A stretch of 32,265 nt of DNA from Sedimentisphaerales bacterium. Its GTDB lineage: Bacteria > Planctomycetota > Phycisphaerae > Sedimentisphaerales > Anaerohalosphaeraceae. This document shows, in pieces, positions 24,117 through 31,896 of this stretch; the stretch's first letter is position 1, and each line of letters opens with the position of its first letter. Location of the stretch: positions 1-32,265 of the forward strand of contig JAFGGE010000127.1 in NCBI GenBank assembly GCA_016930745.1, given 5' to 3'. The notes beneath the pieces were generated by a model that was given only the letters and a program-made list of their open reading frames with translations, made no database searches and had not been told where the DNA came from. The position numbers were made by a program, and so were the translations under genes.

Positions 24117-24670
24117 CACTGCATATCCAAATCCACCACGTCGACGGGCAATTCATCCAGTTCGCCCAGCTGTACCCTCGCTTTTCCGGTTCCTCCGGAG
24201 ATGGCGATACTGTAGTGGTCTGTCCCGTTTCCGATCTGTATAATCGCCGTATCGGCGCTGCCGTCGGGCCGAAAGACAATCGCCATTTGCTGCCCCAGTT
24301 CGGCCGGCGTGCTTTCCGCGCCGGCCGGGGTAATCGCGATCTTTTCGAATTGGATGCCGTTGTCCATGGTGCGCGGCCGGGTAAAAGGATTGCTCAGGAC
24401 CGTTTCGCCGCCGCTGGGGGAGACGCGACCGTACACGGCAAAACTATTCGTCTCCTGGCTGAGCATAAGATGACAGGGCTCTTGTCGCTCGATCGCATAG
24501 ATCCGGGCGTATTTGGCCGCCAGAAAAAACTGCTTGGCATACTGCTCTACCTGCATCCGTCGATACCGATGCATGGAAACATTCAACAAACCGCCCATCA
24601 GCATCGCACCGATGATCGTTACGACCATGATCTCGATCAGGGTAAAACCCGGTCGTCTGGCTCGGACCAT
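24116..24670 (-). CDS. gspH: Type II secretion minor pseudopilin GspH-like
   Basis: This prepilin has the leader MVRARRPG followed by FTLIEIMVVTIIGAMLMGGLL, with Glu at +5. A GspH-type body follows, with FFLAAKYARIYAIERQEPCHLMLS and a run of short beta strands. ATG at 24670 gives a typical eight-residue leader and starts 10 bases after the gspG stop. A GTG at 24718 would lengthen the leader to 24 residues and overlap gspG by 38 bases, with GGAG nine bases upstream of it. Both are possible, and I favour 24670. Its stop overlaps the gspI start. It acts as a minor subunit of the pseudopilus. Confidence 0.82.
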   Translation of the reverse strand: MVRARRPGFTLIEIMVVTIIGAMLMGGLLNVSMHRYRRMQVEQYAKQFFLAAKYARIYAIERQEPCHLMLSQETNSFAVYGRVSPSGGETVLSNPFTRPRTMDNGIQFEKIAITPAGAESTPAELGQQMAIVFRPDGSADTAIIQIGNGTDHYSIAISGGTGKARVQLGELDELPVDVVDLDMQ

Positions 24671-24680
24671 GCGCGAACCG

Positions 24681-25118
24681 TTATTCGTCGTTATAGATGT
24701 CTGCGTTTTCGCCTTCACCGCCTTCTACTCCATCGGCGCCATAGCTGATCAGATCGAAACTGCCGGGATTCAGTTGTCCTTCGGCGATATAGAGAAACGG
24801 ATTGTCCCAGGGATCGAGCAATTGTTTTTCCTTCAAATAAGGGCCATTCCATTTCCCTTCCAGATCATCCGGCATAACAAACAGAGCCGCAAGTCCTTCG
24901 GTGTCCGAGGGAAATCGTCCGCAGTCCACCTTAAACTGGATTAGCTCCCCTTCCACCAGCTTCATCTTGGCCTTGGCGATATTGTGCTTGGCCGCGCCGA
25001 ATTTTTTAATGATGTTGGGCACCACAAGCGTGCCCAGCAGGGCCAGGATCACCGCCACAATCACCAGCTCGATCAAGGTAAAACCTTTTCGCTTGTTTCT
25101 TCGCGTTCTTCGATTCAT
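24681..25118 (-). CDS. gspG: Type II secretion major pseudopilin GspG
   Basis: GspG is the main subunit of the periplasmic pseudopilus. At 145 residues it has normal length. The leader MNRRTRRNKRKG precedes FTLIELVIVAVILALLGTLVVP with Glu at +5. The conserved GRFPSDTEGLAAL and GPYLK...DPWDNPFLYI blocks follow, then the calcium-binding loop region (FDLISYGADGVEGGEGENADI). The start is ATG 25118 with AAAGGA seven bases upstream. It lies 23 bases after gspF and heads the pseudopilin series G-H-I-J-K. Confidence 0.95.
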   Translation of the reverse strand: MNRRTRRNKRKGFTLIELVIVAVILALLGTLVVPNIIKKFGAAKHNIAKAKMKLVEGELIQFKVDCGRFPSDTEGLAALFVMPDDLEGKWNGPYLKEKQLLDPWDNPFLYIAEGQLNPGSFDLISYGADGVEGGEGENADIYNDE

Positions 25119-25141
25119 TCCGTCATCCTTTCCTGATTGTC

Positions 25142-26392
25142 TTAACCCCCGATACCTCCCAGGTCCATCGACATGATGGGCAGCAACGTCGCCACGATAA
25201 TGAATCCGATCACAACGGCCAGAAGCATGATCAGCAGGGCGGGGAAAACCGCCATAAATCGGGTAATGGCCGTATCGGCTTCTTCGTCAAAGGTGTCGGC
25301 GGCGTTCAAGAGAAGCTCGTCGACGGTGCCCGTTTGCTCGCCGATATTCACGATCTGCACCAGCAGCGGCGGAAACAGACCGGACGATCCCAGCGGCACC
25401 GCCACCGGTTCGCCGGTCTTGACCCTCTCGGCGACCTCATCGATCTTTCGTCCCAGGAGCTCGTTGCCCAGCGTATCCCGCACTACGCCCAGGGCCGGCA
25501 GAATATTGATGCCGCTTTTGGCCAGCGCGCCCAATGTTCGGGCAAAACGTCCTACCGCAATCGCCCGTAACACATTGCCCAGAATCGGAACTTTCAGCAA
25601 ACCGCTGTCCCAGGCCAGGCGCCCGGCTTCGCTGCGTTTCCACTTAACGAACAAAAAACCGAGAATGCCCAGAATGATCGCCAAGAGCCATCCGAAGTCG
25701 ATCAGAAAATTGCTCATCGACATGAGCATTCGCGTCGGCCAGGGCATCAGGGCCACCGAGCCGCCCAGGGTGTCGATCATCTTGGGAAAGACCGCCGTCA
25801 GCATAATAATAACCGAAATGATTCCCGCTACCAACACTAAAAGCGGATAGACCAGGGCGTTCTTCATGTTGGTCTTGGTCTTCTGCTCGCGCAGCAGCAG
25901 CTTGGAAAGCTGACTCATCGTCTGATCCAGGATGCCTCCCGTCTCCCCGACCTGCACCATTGAGACATACAGCTTGCTGAAAACCCGCGGATAGTCGGCC
26001 ATGGCCTCCGAGAGCGAATCGCCCGCTCGCACCGCTTCGGCCAGATCCAGAAGGAGTTTTTTAAGGGGGGGTTTGTGCTGCTGTTCCGCGATGATCTGAA
26101 CGGCATTGAGAATGGGAAGCCCCGTGCGAAGTGCGGTGCTGAGCTGGGCGGTCACCGCTACAATGTCCTTGCTTGTGATCCGGTTGGAACTGAGGGAGAA
26201 CCGACGAGCGGACGCCGAAGGAGAAGCGGCGGCAACCGCGTCACGAATAGCCCCGGCCTTTTCGATCAGCTCCGAGACAAAATGACCCTGTGCAGCCAGA
26301 TCGGACACGGCTTTTCGGCGATCCACCGCCTCGATAACGCCGCTGATCGCCTGCCCTCCTCGGTCTACGCCTTTGTACATAAATTCCGCCAT
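25142..26392 (-). CDS. gspF: Type II secretion inner membrane platform protein GspF
   Basis: This 416-residue polytopic protein has three membrane segments (about 181-203, 229-250, 379-404) and the two repeated cytoplasmic GspF/PilC domains. The first contains LSTALRTGLPILNAV (85-98) and VQVGETGG (147-154). The second contains TLGALAKSGINILPAL (286-301) and VNIGEQTGTVDELL (348-361). It sits at the centre of the inner-membrane platform and couples the ATPase GspE to pseudopilus assembly. The start is ATG 26392 with a weak GGTGG site. A 113-base gap with a hairpin separates it from gspE. Confidence 0.95.
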   Translation of the reverse strand: MAEFMYKGVDRGGQAISGVIEAVDRRKAVSDLAAQGHFVSELIEKAGAIRDAVAAASPSASARRFSLSSNRITSKDIVAVTAQLSTALRTGLPILNAVQIIAEQQHKPPLKKLLLDLAEAVRAGDSLSEAMADYPRVFSKLYVSMVQVGETGGILDQTMSQLSKLLLREQKTKTNMKNALVYPLLVLVAGIISVIIMLTAVFPKMIDTLGGSVALMPWPTRMLMSMSNFLIDFGWLLAIILGILGFLFVKWKRSEAGRLAWDSGLLKVPILGNVLRAIAVGRFARTLGALAKSGINILPALGVVRDTLGNELLGRKIDEVAERVKTGEPVAVPLGSSGLFPPLLVQIVNIGEQTGTVDELLLNAADTFDEEADTAITRFMAVFPALLIMLLAVVIGFIIVATLLPIMSMDLGGIGG

Positions 26393-26414
26393 GACACCAC
26401 CAATCGTTTTCGCC

Positions 26415-26441
26415 GGAGCGAACGCTATTGCGCATCGCTCC
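26415..26441 (-). other. Hairpin in the gspE-gspF gap
   Basis: In the 113-base gap between gspE and gspF, GGAGCGA (26415-26421) and TCGCTCC (26435-26441) form a stem that continues inward as GCG/CGC around a four-base loop. No T run follows. It may be an mRNA processing or stability element, or a weak attenuator setting ATPase above platform levels (inference). Confidence 0.35.
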
Positions 26442-26505
26442 TGTCTGTTCTGTTCGTTTCCTCCGGTGTATCGTCTCTGCCGCCCGGCTTGCTCGCAATG
26501 CGCCG

Positions 26506-28236
26506 TCAGTCTTCTTCGACGCCCTGCGTGGCCCGCAGGACTTCTTCCGGGGTGGTGACCCCTTGTAAAATTTTAACGATACCTCCGTGCCGCATTGAGA
26601 CATGATCTTCCGGTGCGTGTTCGAGGATCTGCTCGGTTGTCGGACGGTTGGCGATTAACTTGCGAAGGGGCTCATTGATCCGCAGCAGCTCAAAGATGCC
26701 GATACGCCCCCTCATGCCGGTCCCATTGCATTCTTCGCATCCTTTCCCATGATACAGCGGAGTATCGGGGGATATCGTGATCGAGTTATTCAGGCTCTCC
26801 AAAAGGCTGGCGTTGGGTTTATAAGGAACCTTGCAGGCCGGGCAAATCTTTCGCACCAGGCGCTGCGCCAAAACCCCTTCCAGGGAGCTGGCCACCAGGA
26901 ACGGCTCGACGCCCATATCGATCAATCGGGTGATGGCGCCGGCCGCATCGTTGGTATGCAGCGTCGAGAAGACCAAATGTCCCGTCAAAGCGGCTCGCAC
27001 CGCGATGTCGGCCGTCTCTTTGTCGCGGATTTCGCCGACCATGATGATATCGGGGTCCTGCCGTAAAATATGGCGCAAGCCCCTGCCGAAGGTCAGACCC
27101 CGCCGCGGGTTGACCGGCATCTGGATGATACCGTCGAGCTGGTATTCGACCGGATCCTCGATCGTGATAATCTTCAGGCTCGGATCAAAAATCTTGTTCA
27201 GAGAGGCATAGAGCGTGGTCGTTTTTCCGCTGCCGGTCGGTCCGGTCACCAGAACGATTCCATGGGCCTTGCCCAGGCAGTGGTTAAACCCGACCAGGGT
27301 CTGTTCGATCATGCCCAGTTCTTCCAGTTCAATCAAGGCGGCGCTGCGGTCCAGAATACGCATGGTGATCGACTCGCCAAAGACGGTCGGGACCGTCGAA
27401 ACACGCAAATCGATCTTGGTCGCTCCGCTCATAAATTCGATATGCCCGTCCTGCGGCACAAACCGCTCGGCGATATCCATACCGGCCATAATCTTGACAC
27501 GCGAGATAATCGCCGCCTGAAGCCGCTTGGGGGAATTGGATTTCTCGATGAGCATACCGTCGATCCGATACTTGATTTTGACGGCCTTTTCGAACGGCTC
27601 TATGTGGATATCGCTGGCTCGGGCCTCGATGGCCTCGAAGATCACCAGGTTGACCAAATTGATCAGGGATGGCTCACGAGCCAATTCATGCAGCTTAGCC
27701 GTGCTGATGTCGCCGTTGTCCATGATATCGGCCTGGACTTCTTCAGCGGTCTTGCGTTCGGCGGGCGCCAGATCTTCCAGCATTCGGGAGACATTGCTGC
27801 CGTAATATTGATGAATGGCCTTTTCCAAATCGGCGGGACTGCCGTAACGGCGACGAATCGAAAGACCGGTTACCAGACGGATTTCCTCGATAGCCAGGCT
27901 GTCAAACGGATCGGCCATCGCCAGAGTGAGACGGCCATTCTGCCGTTCCAGCGGGAAAACGTTGTATTTACTGGCCAATTCGGCCGGAAGCAAATTTAAA
28001 ATATCGGGAGATACGTTGAGATGCTCCATGTTTACCCGGGTGATCCCGGCCTGCGCGGCCAGGGTTTCGCTCAGATGTCTTTCTTTGACATATCCAAGTT
28101 CCAACAGGAGCTGGCCGATCTTGCCGCCCCGGGTTTTTTGCCGCTCCAGAGCGGTTTCCAGAGCAGCCGGCTCCACATAAGAGCGTTCCACCAACATCTG
28201 GCCCAGTTTTTTACGTTCTTCCGTCATCAGTATCAT
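26506..28236 (-). CDS. gspE: Type II secretion ATPase GspE
   Basis: This 576-residue cytoplasmic hexameric ATPase drives pseudopilus assembly. It has the full soluble N-terminal MshEN/N1E region (about 1-160; KLGQMLVERSYV, KIGQLLLELGYV). Walker A is GPTGSGKTTT (Lys338), the Asp box ITIEDPVEY, Walker B DPDIIMVGEI (Glu402), and the His box LTGHLVFSTLHTND. A four-Cys site is formed by C465, C468, C500 and C503. Length and order are those of GspE/PilB. The start is ATG 28236 with AAGGA upstream, which beats ATG at 28227 on spacing. It is the first gene of the T2SS operon, directly behind a strong promoter. A second, membrane-anchored homolog lies at 13104-14726. Confidence 0.96.
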   Translation of the reverse strand: MILMTEERKKLGQMLVERSYVEPAALETALERQKTRGGKIGQLLLELGYVKERHLSETLAAQAGITRVNMEHLNVSPDILNLLPAELASKYNVFPLERQNGRLTLAMADPFDSLAIEEIRLVTGLSIRRRYGSPADLEKAIHQYYGSNVSRMLEDLAPAERKTAEEVQADIMDNGDISTAKLHELAREPSLINLVNLVIFEAIEARASDIHIEPFEKAVKIKYRIDGMLIEKSNSPKRLQAAIISRVKIMAGMDIAERFVPQDGHIEFMSGATKIDLRVSTVPTVFGESITMRILDRSAALIELEELGMIEQTLVGFNHCLGKAHGIVLVTGPTGSGKTTTLYASLNKIFDPSLKIITIEDPVEYQLDGIIQMPVNPRRGLTFGRGLRHILRQDPDIIMVGEIRDKETADIAVRAALTGHLVFSTLHTNDAAGAITRLIDMGVEPFLVASSLEGVLAQRLVRKICPACKVPYKPNASLLESLNNSITISPDTPLYHGKGCEECNGTGMRGRIGIFELLRINEPLRKLIANRPTTEQILEHAPEDHVSMRHGGIVKILQGVTTPEEVLRATQGVEED

Positions 28237-28275
28237 TTGCTTCCTTGGATATCAACGGATTTGATTAAACTTGTA

Positions 28276-28304
28276 ATCATATATAATAAAAGAACTTATG
28301 TCAA
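28276..28304 (-). promoter_or_regulatory. Strong sigma70-type promoter of the T2SS operon
   Basis: On the minus strand, TTGACA (28304-28299) and TATGAT (28281-28276) are separated by 17 bases, with an A/T-rich spacer. Transcription would start near 28269, giving a leader of about 33 nt before gspE. This is the closest match to consensus in the window. Confidence 0.8.
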
Positions 28305-28632
28305 CCTTAACACGAGGGGAGCCCATCGCAGGCGCAAGCAAGGAAAATCCTTACTCCATCTTCTTTATTTTGACGCACAAAACCTTGTTTTTGTTACAAA
28401 AAAACATAATTTCCCAACTCTTTCCCGTAACCAGACGATTATTATACCGCGATTCCCTCCAGATAGTGTATATATCTGCTTTCAGGTAACAGAATTTACT
28501 TTAGAAATCCTGTGTACCAGTGTTGAGAACAGATCGTTTCAAGCTCGATTAGAAAAAAAGTGCAGAGATTTCGAATGGATAACCAAAGAAAACCACATTA
28601 TTACTATTGTTGTGAAGTGTGTTATTGTTAAA
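28305..28632. other. A/T-rich intergenic region between the T2SS operon and the GAF-like gene
   Basis: About 330 bases, markedly richer in A and T than the flanking genes, hold no convincing gene on either strand. A palindrome TTTTTGT-T-ACAAAAA lies at 28388-28402. No clear terminator for the upstream GAF-like gene is seen. The low GC fits a regulatory or spacer region. Confidence 0.5.
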
Positions 28633-29265
28633 TTAGCTAGTATAGGGAATATGGGTTGATTTTTGGAATGCTTGAATGGCCCGGCATAATCCCGGGGTGA
28701 TCCCGGTCAGCAACCGAAGTTCCCTCTGCATAAGAGGTTTCTCTGATGAACGCATAATCAACAGGAAACCGATACCCGGGGCATAGCGGCCCAGCGGTAC
28801 TGCGGCAGCGGAAACCCTGTTCAGAGGCCCAGAATCGCATCGCAGCCCCATCCCGATCATATCCTCCAGCGAACAGATCCAGTTGGCCCGGCTGATATTC
28901 CGGATGACTTCGGGCGTAAAACACGACTCGATCCCATTCCGATCCAGCCCGATCGGATTGTCGTCGTCCACACAGTGCATTTCAATACGGTCGCCGACCA
29001 GAAGAAAGACGTCTACATGTGCATTGGCGATCTGCCGCTGGATCCACTGGGCCGCGGTTTCCAGCAACTCCCGCAGGTCGCTGCGCCCCAGGATGGATTC
29101 ATAAAAGCTGGTTGCAAACAGCAAATGATTAAGCTGAATCGTAAAAGCCTTATGGGCGGCAACCATGTCGTTACAAAGGATGTCTATTTTTTGTGCCTGC
29201 CGACGACGATGCTGATTGAGCCCATGCACCAGTCGACGGATGCGTTTGCGTCTGTTTATATCCAA
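28633..29265 (-). CDS. GAF-domain-like sensor protein of unknown partner
   Basis: This protein of about 210 residues has a basic helical start (NRRKRIRRLVHGLNQHRRRQAQKI, cited in part), a helical linker, and a region from about residue 55 to 195 that reads like a GAF domain. That region includes ILGRSDLRELLETAAQWIQRQI, VDVFLLVGDRIEMH and the ending VPLGRYAPGIGFLLIMRS. No kinase, cyclase or DNA-binding domain is attached, so the output is unknown. The start is uncertain. TTG at 29265 has TGAGGG seven bases upstream and follows an extended -10 box. ATG at 29346 is possible but has no ribosome site. It lies just upstream of the T2SS operon on the same strand, separated by 330 A/T-rich bases. Confidence 0.6.
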   Translation of the reverse strand: MDINRRKRIRRLVHGLNQHRRRQAQKIDILCNDMVAAHKAFTIQLNHLLFATSFYESILGRSDLRELLETAAQWIQRQIANAHVDVFLLVGDRIEMHCVDDDNPIGLDRNGIESCFTPEVIRNISRANWICSLEDMIGMGLRCDSGPLNRVSAAAVPLGRYAPGIGFLLIMRSSEKPLMQRELRLLTGITPGLCRAIQAFQKSTHIPYTS

Positions 29266-29290
29266 GAAGTAACCCTCAGACAGGGATTGT

Positions 29291-29296
29291 TTTATA
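29291..29296 (-). promoter_or_regulatory. Extended -10 box before the GAF-like gene
   Basis: On the minus strand TGGTATAAA gives an extended -10 (TATAAA at 29296-29291). No good -35 is present. Transcription would start near 29284, downstream of the alternative ATG at 29346, which supports the TTG start at 29265. Confidence 0.35.
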
Positions 29297-29414
29297 CCAT
29301 ATCTGCAGGTTACTTCGGTTGACGGGCCGTAGACCTTTAACCCCATTTTTGAACGAAAAACGGCAATTTTGCACGTCCGATAAATGCGGTTTTACCCATA
29401 TTGAAGGTCGCCGG

Positions 29415-30296
29415 CTACTTGACCGAATCGTCCGGCTTCAGTCCCAGGTCTTCATATAATTTTCTGCGCTGGGCCTTGTCGGTCGTCAAAGTAGCCCCGG
29501 CATAGACAGCGACTTCTTTGGCTTTGGCTCGCGGAACGACGATTACCCCGTCCCCGTCGGCGACGAGGATATCGCCGGGCATGACCAGCACGCCCCCGCA
29601 TTCGATGGGACGGTTGACCGATTCGATCTCGTTGCGACCCGGGCGGATGCCCCGCGTAACATGGCGAAGGTACAGGGGTACGCCCTGAGCCGCGATCTCA
29701 TCGGTGTCGCGCGAGCCGCTGTCGGTCACCACGCCCACGCAGCCGCGTTTTTTCCAGCCCATGATGTTATTGGAGCCGATCGTGCCCACGTCCGTACTGT
29801 CGGCATCGTCGATGACCAGCACGGTGCCCTGGCGAATCAGGGGCGTGAATGGCTCAGGGGAAATCTCGGAGTACCACCGCCCTACCCACTTGTCGAAGTC
29901 TTCGGAAGTTCCCTGCCCGGCAGGGGATTTCTGTGTGGGAACATAACGCGCCGTCACGGCAACGCCTGCGATCCGGTGCGTAAACTTCTGCGTATCTTTC
30001 CAGGAGGGGTGGATGGCCGGATCCATCAGGCCGATGTTCTGCAGGCCCGCCTTGTCCATCCCGTCGCTGACATCGGCGACGCGTAAATCCTTGAAGAGCG
30101 CCAAGATTTCCAGATCTTCTTCCAGGCTGTACACGGGAGTTACTATAAAATTCCTGCCCGCACGGAGCTGCCGCACATCGACCTGCTGGGCCGAGTCCAG
30201 ATCCCCGCAGATCAGGATGAGCGCCAGGCTGATCGCCGTGGCCAAAAGAATCATACGGAGTGCGGACGAGGTCTTGTTTGGGCGGTCTTGTTTCAT
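29415..30296 (-). CDS. RraA / HMG-aldolase-fold protein with N-terminal membrane or signal segment
   Basis: This 293-residue protein has the RraA/MenG-like fold used by 4-hydroxy-4-methyl-2-oxoglutarate aldolases and by the RNase E regulator RraA. Family blocks seen: RVADVSDGMDKAG (72-84), GTVLVIDDAD (157-166), GCVGVVTDSGSRDTDEI with the Arg196-Asp197 pair that binds metal and substrate, and MPGDILVADGDGVIVVP (239-255). Residues 15-30 form a hydrophobic helix after a basic start, so the protein is probably exported or anchored, unlike cytosolic RraA. The Cys30 context (LILIC) is not a proper lipobox. The start is ATG 30296 with AGGAG seven bases upstream. The substrate is unknown. It stands alone on its transcript. 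Confidence 0.8.
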   Translation of the reverse strand: MKQDRPNKTSSALRMILLATAISLALILICGDLDSAQQVDVRQLRAGRNFIVTPVYSLEEDLEILALFKDLRVADVSDGMDKAGLQNIGLMDPAIHPSWKDTQKFTHRIAGVAVTARYVPTQKSPAGQGTSEDFDKWVGRWYSEISPEPFTPLIRQGTVLVIDDADSTDVGTIGSNNIMGWKKRGCVGVVTDSGSRDTDEIAAQGVPLYLRHVTRGIRPGRNEIESVNRPIECGGVLVMPGDILVADGDGVIVVPRAKAKEVAVYAGATLTTDKAQRRKLYEDLGLKPDDSVK

Positions 30297-30351
30297 CTTC
30301 CTGCTCCTGTCATCGATTTGAGTTTCTGTTCAGGACGGTCCATGACCCTCT

Positions 30352-30381
30352 ATTGGAATCGTTTTACCGACGACTTGTCAA
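30352..30381 (-). promoter_or_regulatory. Candidate promoter of the RraA-like gene
   Basis: On the minus strand TTGACA (30381-30376) is followed after 18 bases by TCCAAT (30357-30352), a four-of-six -10 match. The -35 is perfect and the -10 is weak, which may mean regulated expression. Confidence 0.4.
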
Positions 30382-30407
30382 ACCATTTTTCGTTCTCATA
30401 AAGACTC

Positions 30408-30423
30408 ATGGCTTATAAGCCAT
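30408..30423. repeat. Perfect 16-base palindrome ATGGCTTATAAGCCAT
   Basis: A self-complementary 16-mer lies 27 bases upstream of the RraA promoter -35 and directly after the stop of the dockerin relic. It could be an operator for the RraA-like gene or the stem of a decayed terminator. There is no T run on either side. Confidence 0.4.
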
Positions 30424-30521
30424 TACTCGGAAAGAACACTCAGATCGAAGAGATTGACTTCGTTGTCTTTATTCAGGTCTGCTGCTGTAGCATGAGGAGA
30501 CTCGGTTGAAGGAAATACTGC
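30423..30521 (-). pseudogene. Relic of a type I dockerin-like module
   Basis: A 32-codon frame between an in-frame TAG (30522-30524) and TAA (30423-30425) ends with ADLNKDNEVNLFDLSVLSE. This is the calcium-loop and helix pattern DxNxDxxVNxxDxxxL of a type I dockerin repeat, which commonly ends secreted proteins of planctomycetes and carbohydrate-degrading bacteria. The codons after the stop continue as Trp-Leu, the usual residues following such a repeat. There is no start codon with a ribosome site and no second repeat, so it looks like the broken 3' end of a lost gene. It is too short for ordinary gene finding. Confidence 0.55.
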
Positions 30522-30524
30522 CTA

Positions 30525-31125
30525 TGAGACAGTACTCCCGCCATTAAGGCTTGGCAGTTTCGAAAATCATCAAGTTTTGTCATGCTCAGGCATCATTCCC
30601 AAATTCGACCATAGGTGTGCAATAATGCGGTTCGCTTTGTCCTTCCGTCTTCCTTGCCGATAAGTTTTGGCGCCAGGTTACTACAAATCCAGTTTGTTAA
30701 CTCTTTGAATTGATTGAAATTGATCGACGCTATAATGTCTTTGGGCAAGCCGCTACGTGTATCAAAGATCACAGAGAAGATAGAAATGCTTCTCTCTGTG
30801 TTCTCGGTGGCTTATTCATATTCTTTGTTTAGGATTCAACTCCCAAAAAGCTGGTTGGTTTACGAAATGAAAAACGTGGATTTATCGCATGGCAGACACC
30901 AGCAGAATACGGTACATGGGCGGCTCCACTAAGGATACAGCCCCATGCGGTATGCCGCTATCAGGGTACTCAGGTCGCTTCCCAGTGTTGCCCAATCCTG
31001 CCCAAATACACCCCTGTATGCTGTTGCCTTACAGCGTTAAATCCAAAATACGTATGATTTTCAAAGAGCAGGATCTACCAATTTGATTGGAGAAGAGCCT
31101 TAATTACGGTACCATTTTCGTTCCA
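30525..31125. other. Gene-poor region between the dockerin relic and hisF
   Basis: About 600 bases of lower GC than the neighbours hold only short frames with no ribosome sites or family features. An imperfect inverted repeat pairs CACAGAGAAG with CTTCTCTCTGTG (around 30769-30800). The stretch is probably a decayed gene remnant or spacer. No promoter pointing at a gene, tRNA or mobile element is visible. Confidence 0.45.
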
Positions 31126-31896
31126 TTACGGCGCTGCCAGGGCAACACCTTTTTCACGGAGATACGCCTTGAGTTCCGGGATCGGGATCATATTGAAGTG
31201 GAAGACCGACGCCGCCAGAAGCACTTTCGCCCCGGCCTGTACCGCTTCGTAAAAATGCTCCAGCTTTCCCGCTCCGCCTGAGGCTACGATGGTGGCGCTG
31301 GTCGCCTCGGCCATGGCGCGGATTACCGGCAGATCATACCCCGTTTTCGCCCCATCCCCTGCCTTGCTGGTCGGCAGAATCACCGGCACGCCGAAACCAT
31401 CCACCTGTCTGGCCCATTCCACCGCATCGTGGCCGGTCGCGGTGCGTCCTCCGTCGATATACACTTCATAACCGGACGGCAGCGAAGGATTGATATCCAC
31501 ATCGATGGCGACAGTGACCTTGTCCGGACCGAATTCCCTGACCATCTCGGCGATCACCTCGGGCTTTCGGAAGGCCGCGCTGCTGGTCGAGATCTTGTCG
31601 GCGCCCGCTTCGAGCACGGCGGCCGCTCCCGCAACATCGGCAATTCCGCCGCCCACGGTAAACGGTACACTGCACGCCTGGGCCACTTTACGCACGACAT
31701 CGAGCATGGTCCGCCGGCCCTCCACCGTTGCGGTGATATCCAGCAGGGCCAGTTCATCCGCCCCGGCTTTGCAGTAGGCCTGGGCGCATCCGACCGGATC
31801 GCCCGCATCCCGGATATCGACGAAATGCACTCCCTTGACGACGCGGCCATTCTGCATATCCAGACATGGCATGATGCGTACTTTTTCCTGAGCCAT
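31126..31896 (-). CDS. hisF: Imidazole glycerol phosphate synthase, cyclase subunit
   Basis: HisF, with the glutaminase HisH, makes imidazole glycerol phosphate and AICAR in histidine biosynthesis. The 256-residue (beta-alpha)8 barrel shows the expected blocks: RIMPCLDMQNGRVVKG with catalytic Asp13, DAGDPV, ADELALLDITA, FTVGGGI, VAIDVDIN with catalytic Asp132, SGGAGKLEHF and LLAASVFHF. Two places depart from typical HisF: IDVDIN instead of the usual IDAKR, and LPTSKAGDGAKTGYD where many homologs have LTSxDRDGTKxGYD, so the first Asp of that loop is Ala179. The start is ATG 31896 with GAGAGGA seven bases upstream. No other his gene is in the window. Confidence 0.92.
   Translation of the reverse strand: MAQEKVRIMPCLDMQNGRVVKGVHFVDIRDAGDPVGCAQAYCKAGADELALLDITATVEGRRTMLDVVRKVAQACSVPFTVGGGIADVAGAAAVLEAGADKISTSSAAFRKPEVIAEMVREFGPDKVTVAIDVDINPSLPSGYEVYIDGGRTATGHDAVEWARQVDGFGVPVILPTSKAGDGAKTGYDLPVIRAMAEATSATIVASGGAGKLEHFYEAVQAGAKVLLAASVFHFNMIPIPELKAYLREKGVALAAP

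Noticed and set aside
30593..30811. A 72-codon stop-free stretch on the - strand in the gap before hisF
   Set aside because: No start with a ribosome site, no recognisable family, and the length is near what chance allows in this region.
30714..31086. Two short + strand open frames in the same gap
   Set aside because: No ribosome sites, overlapping in different frames, odd composition, no recognisable domain.
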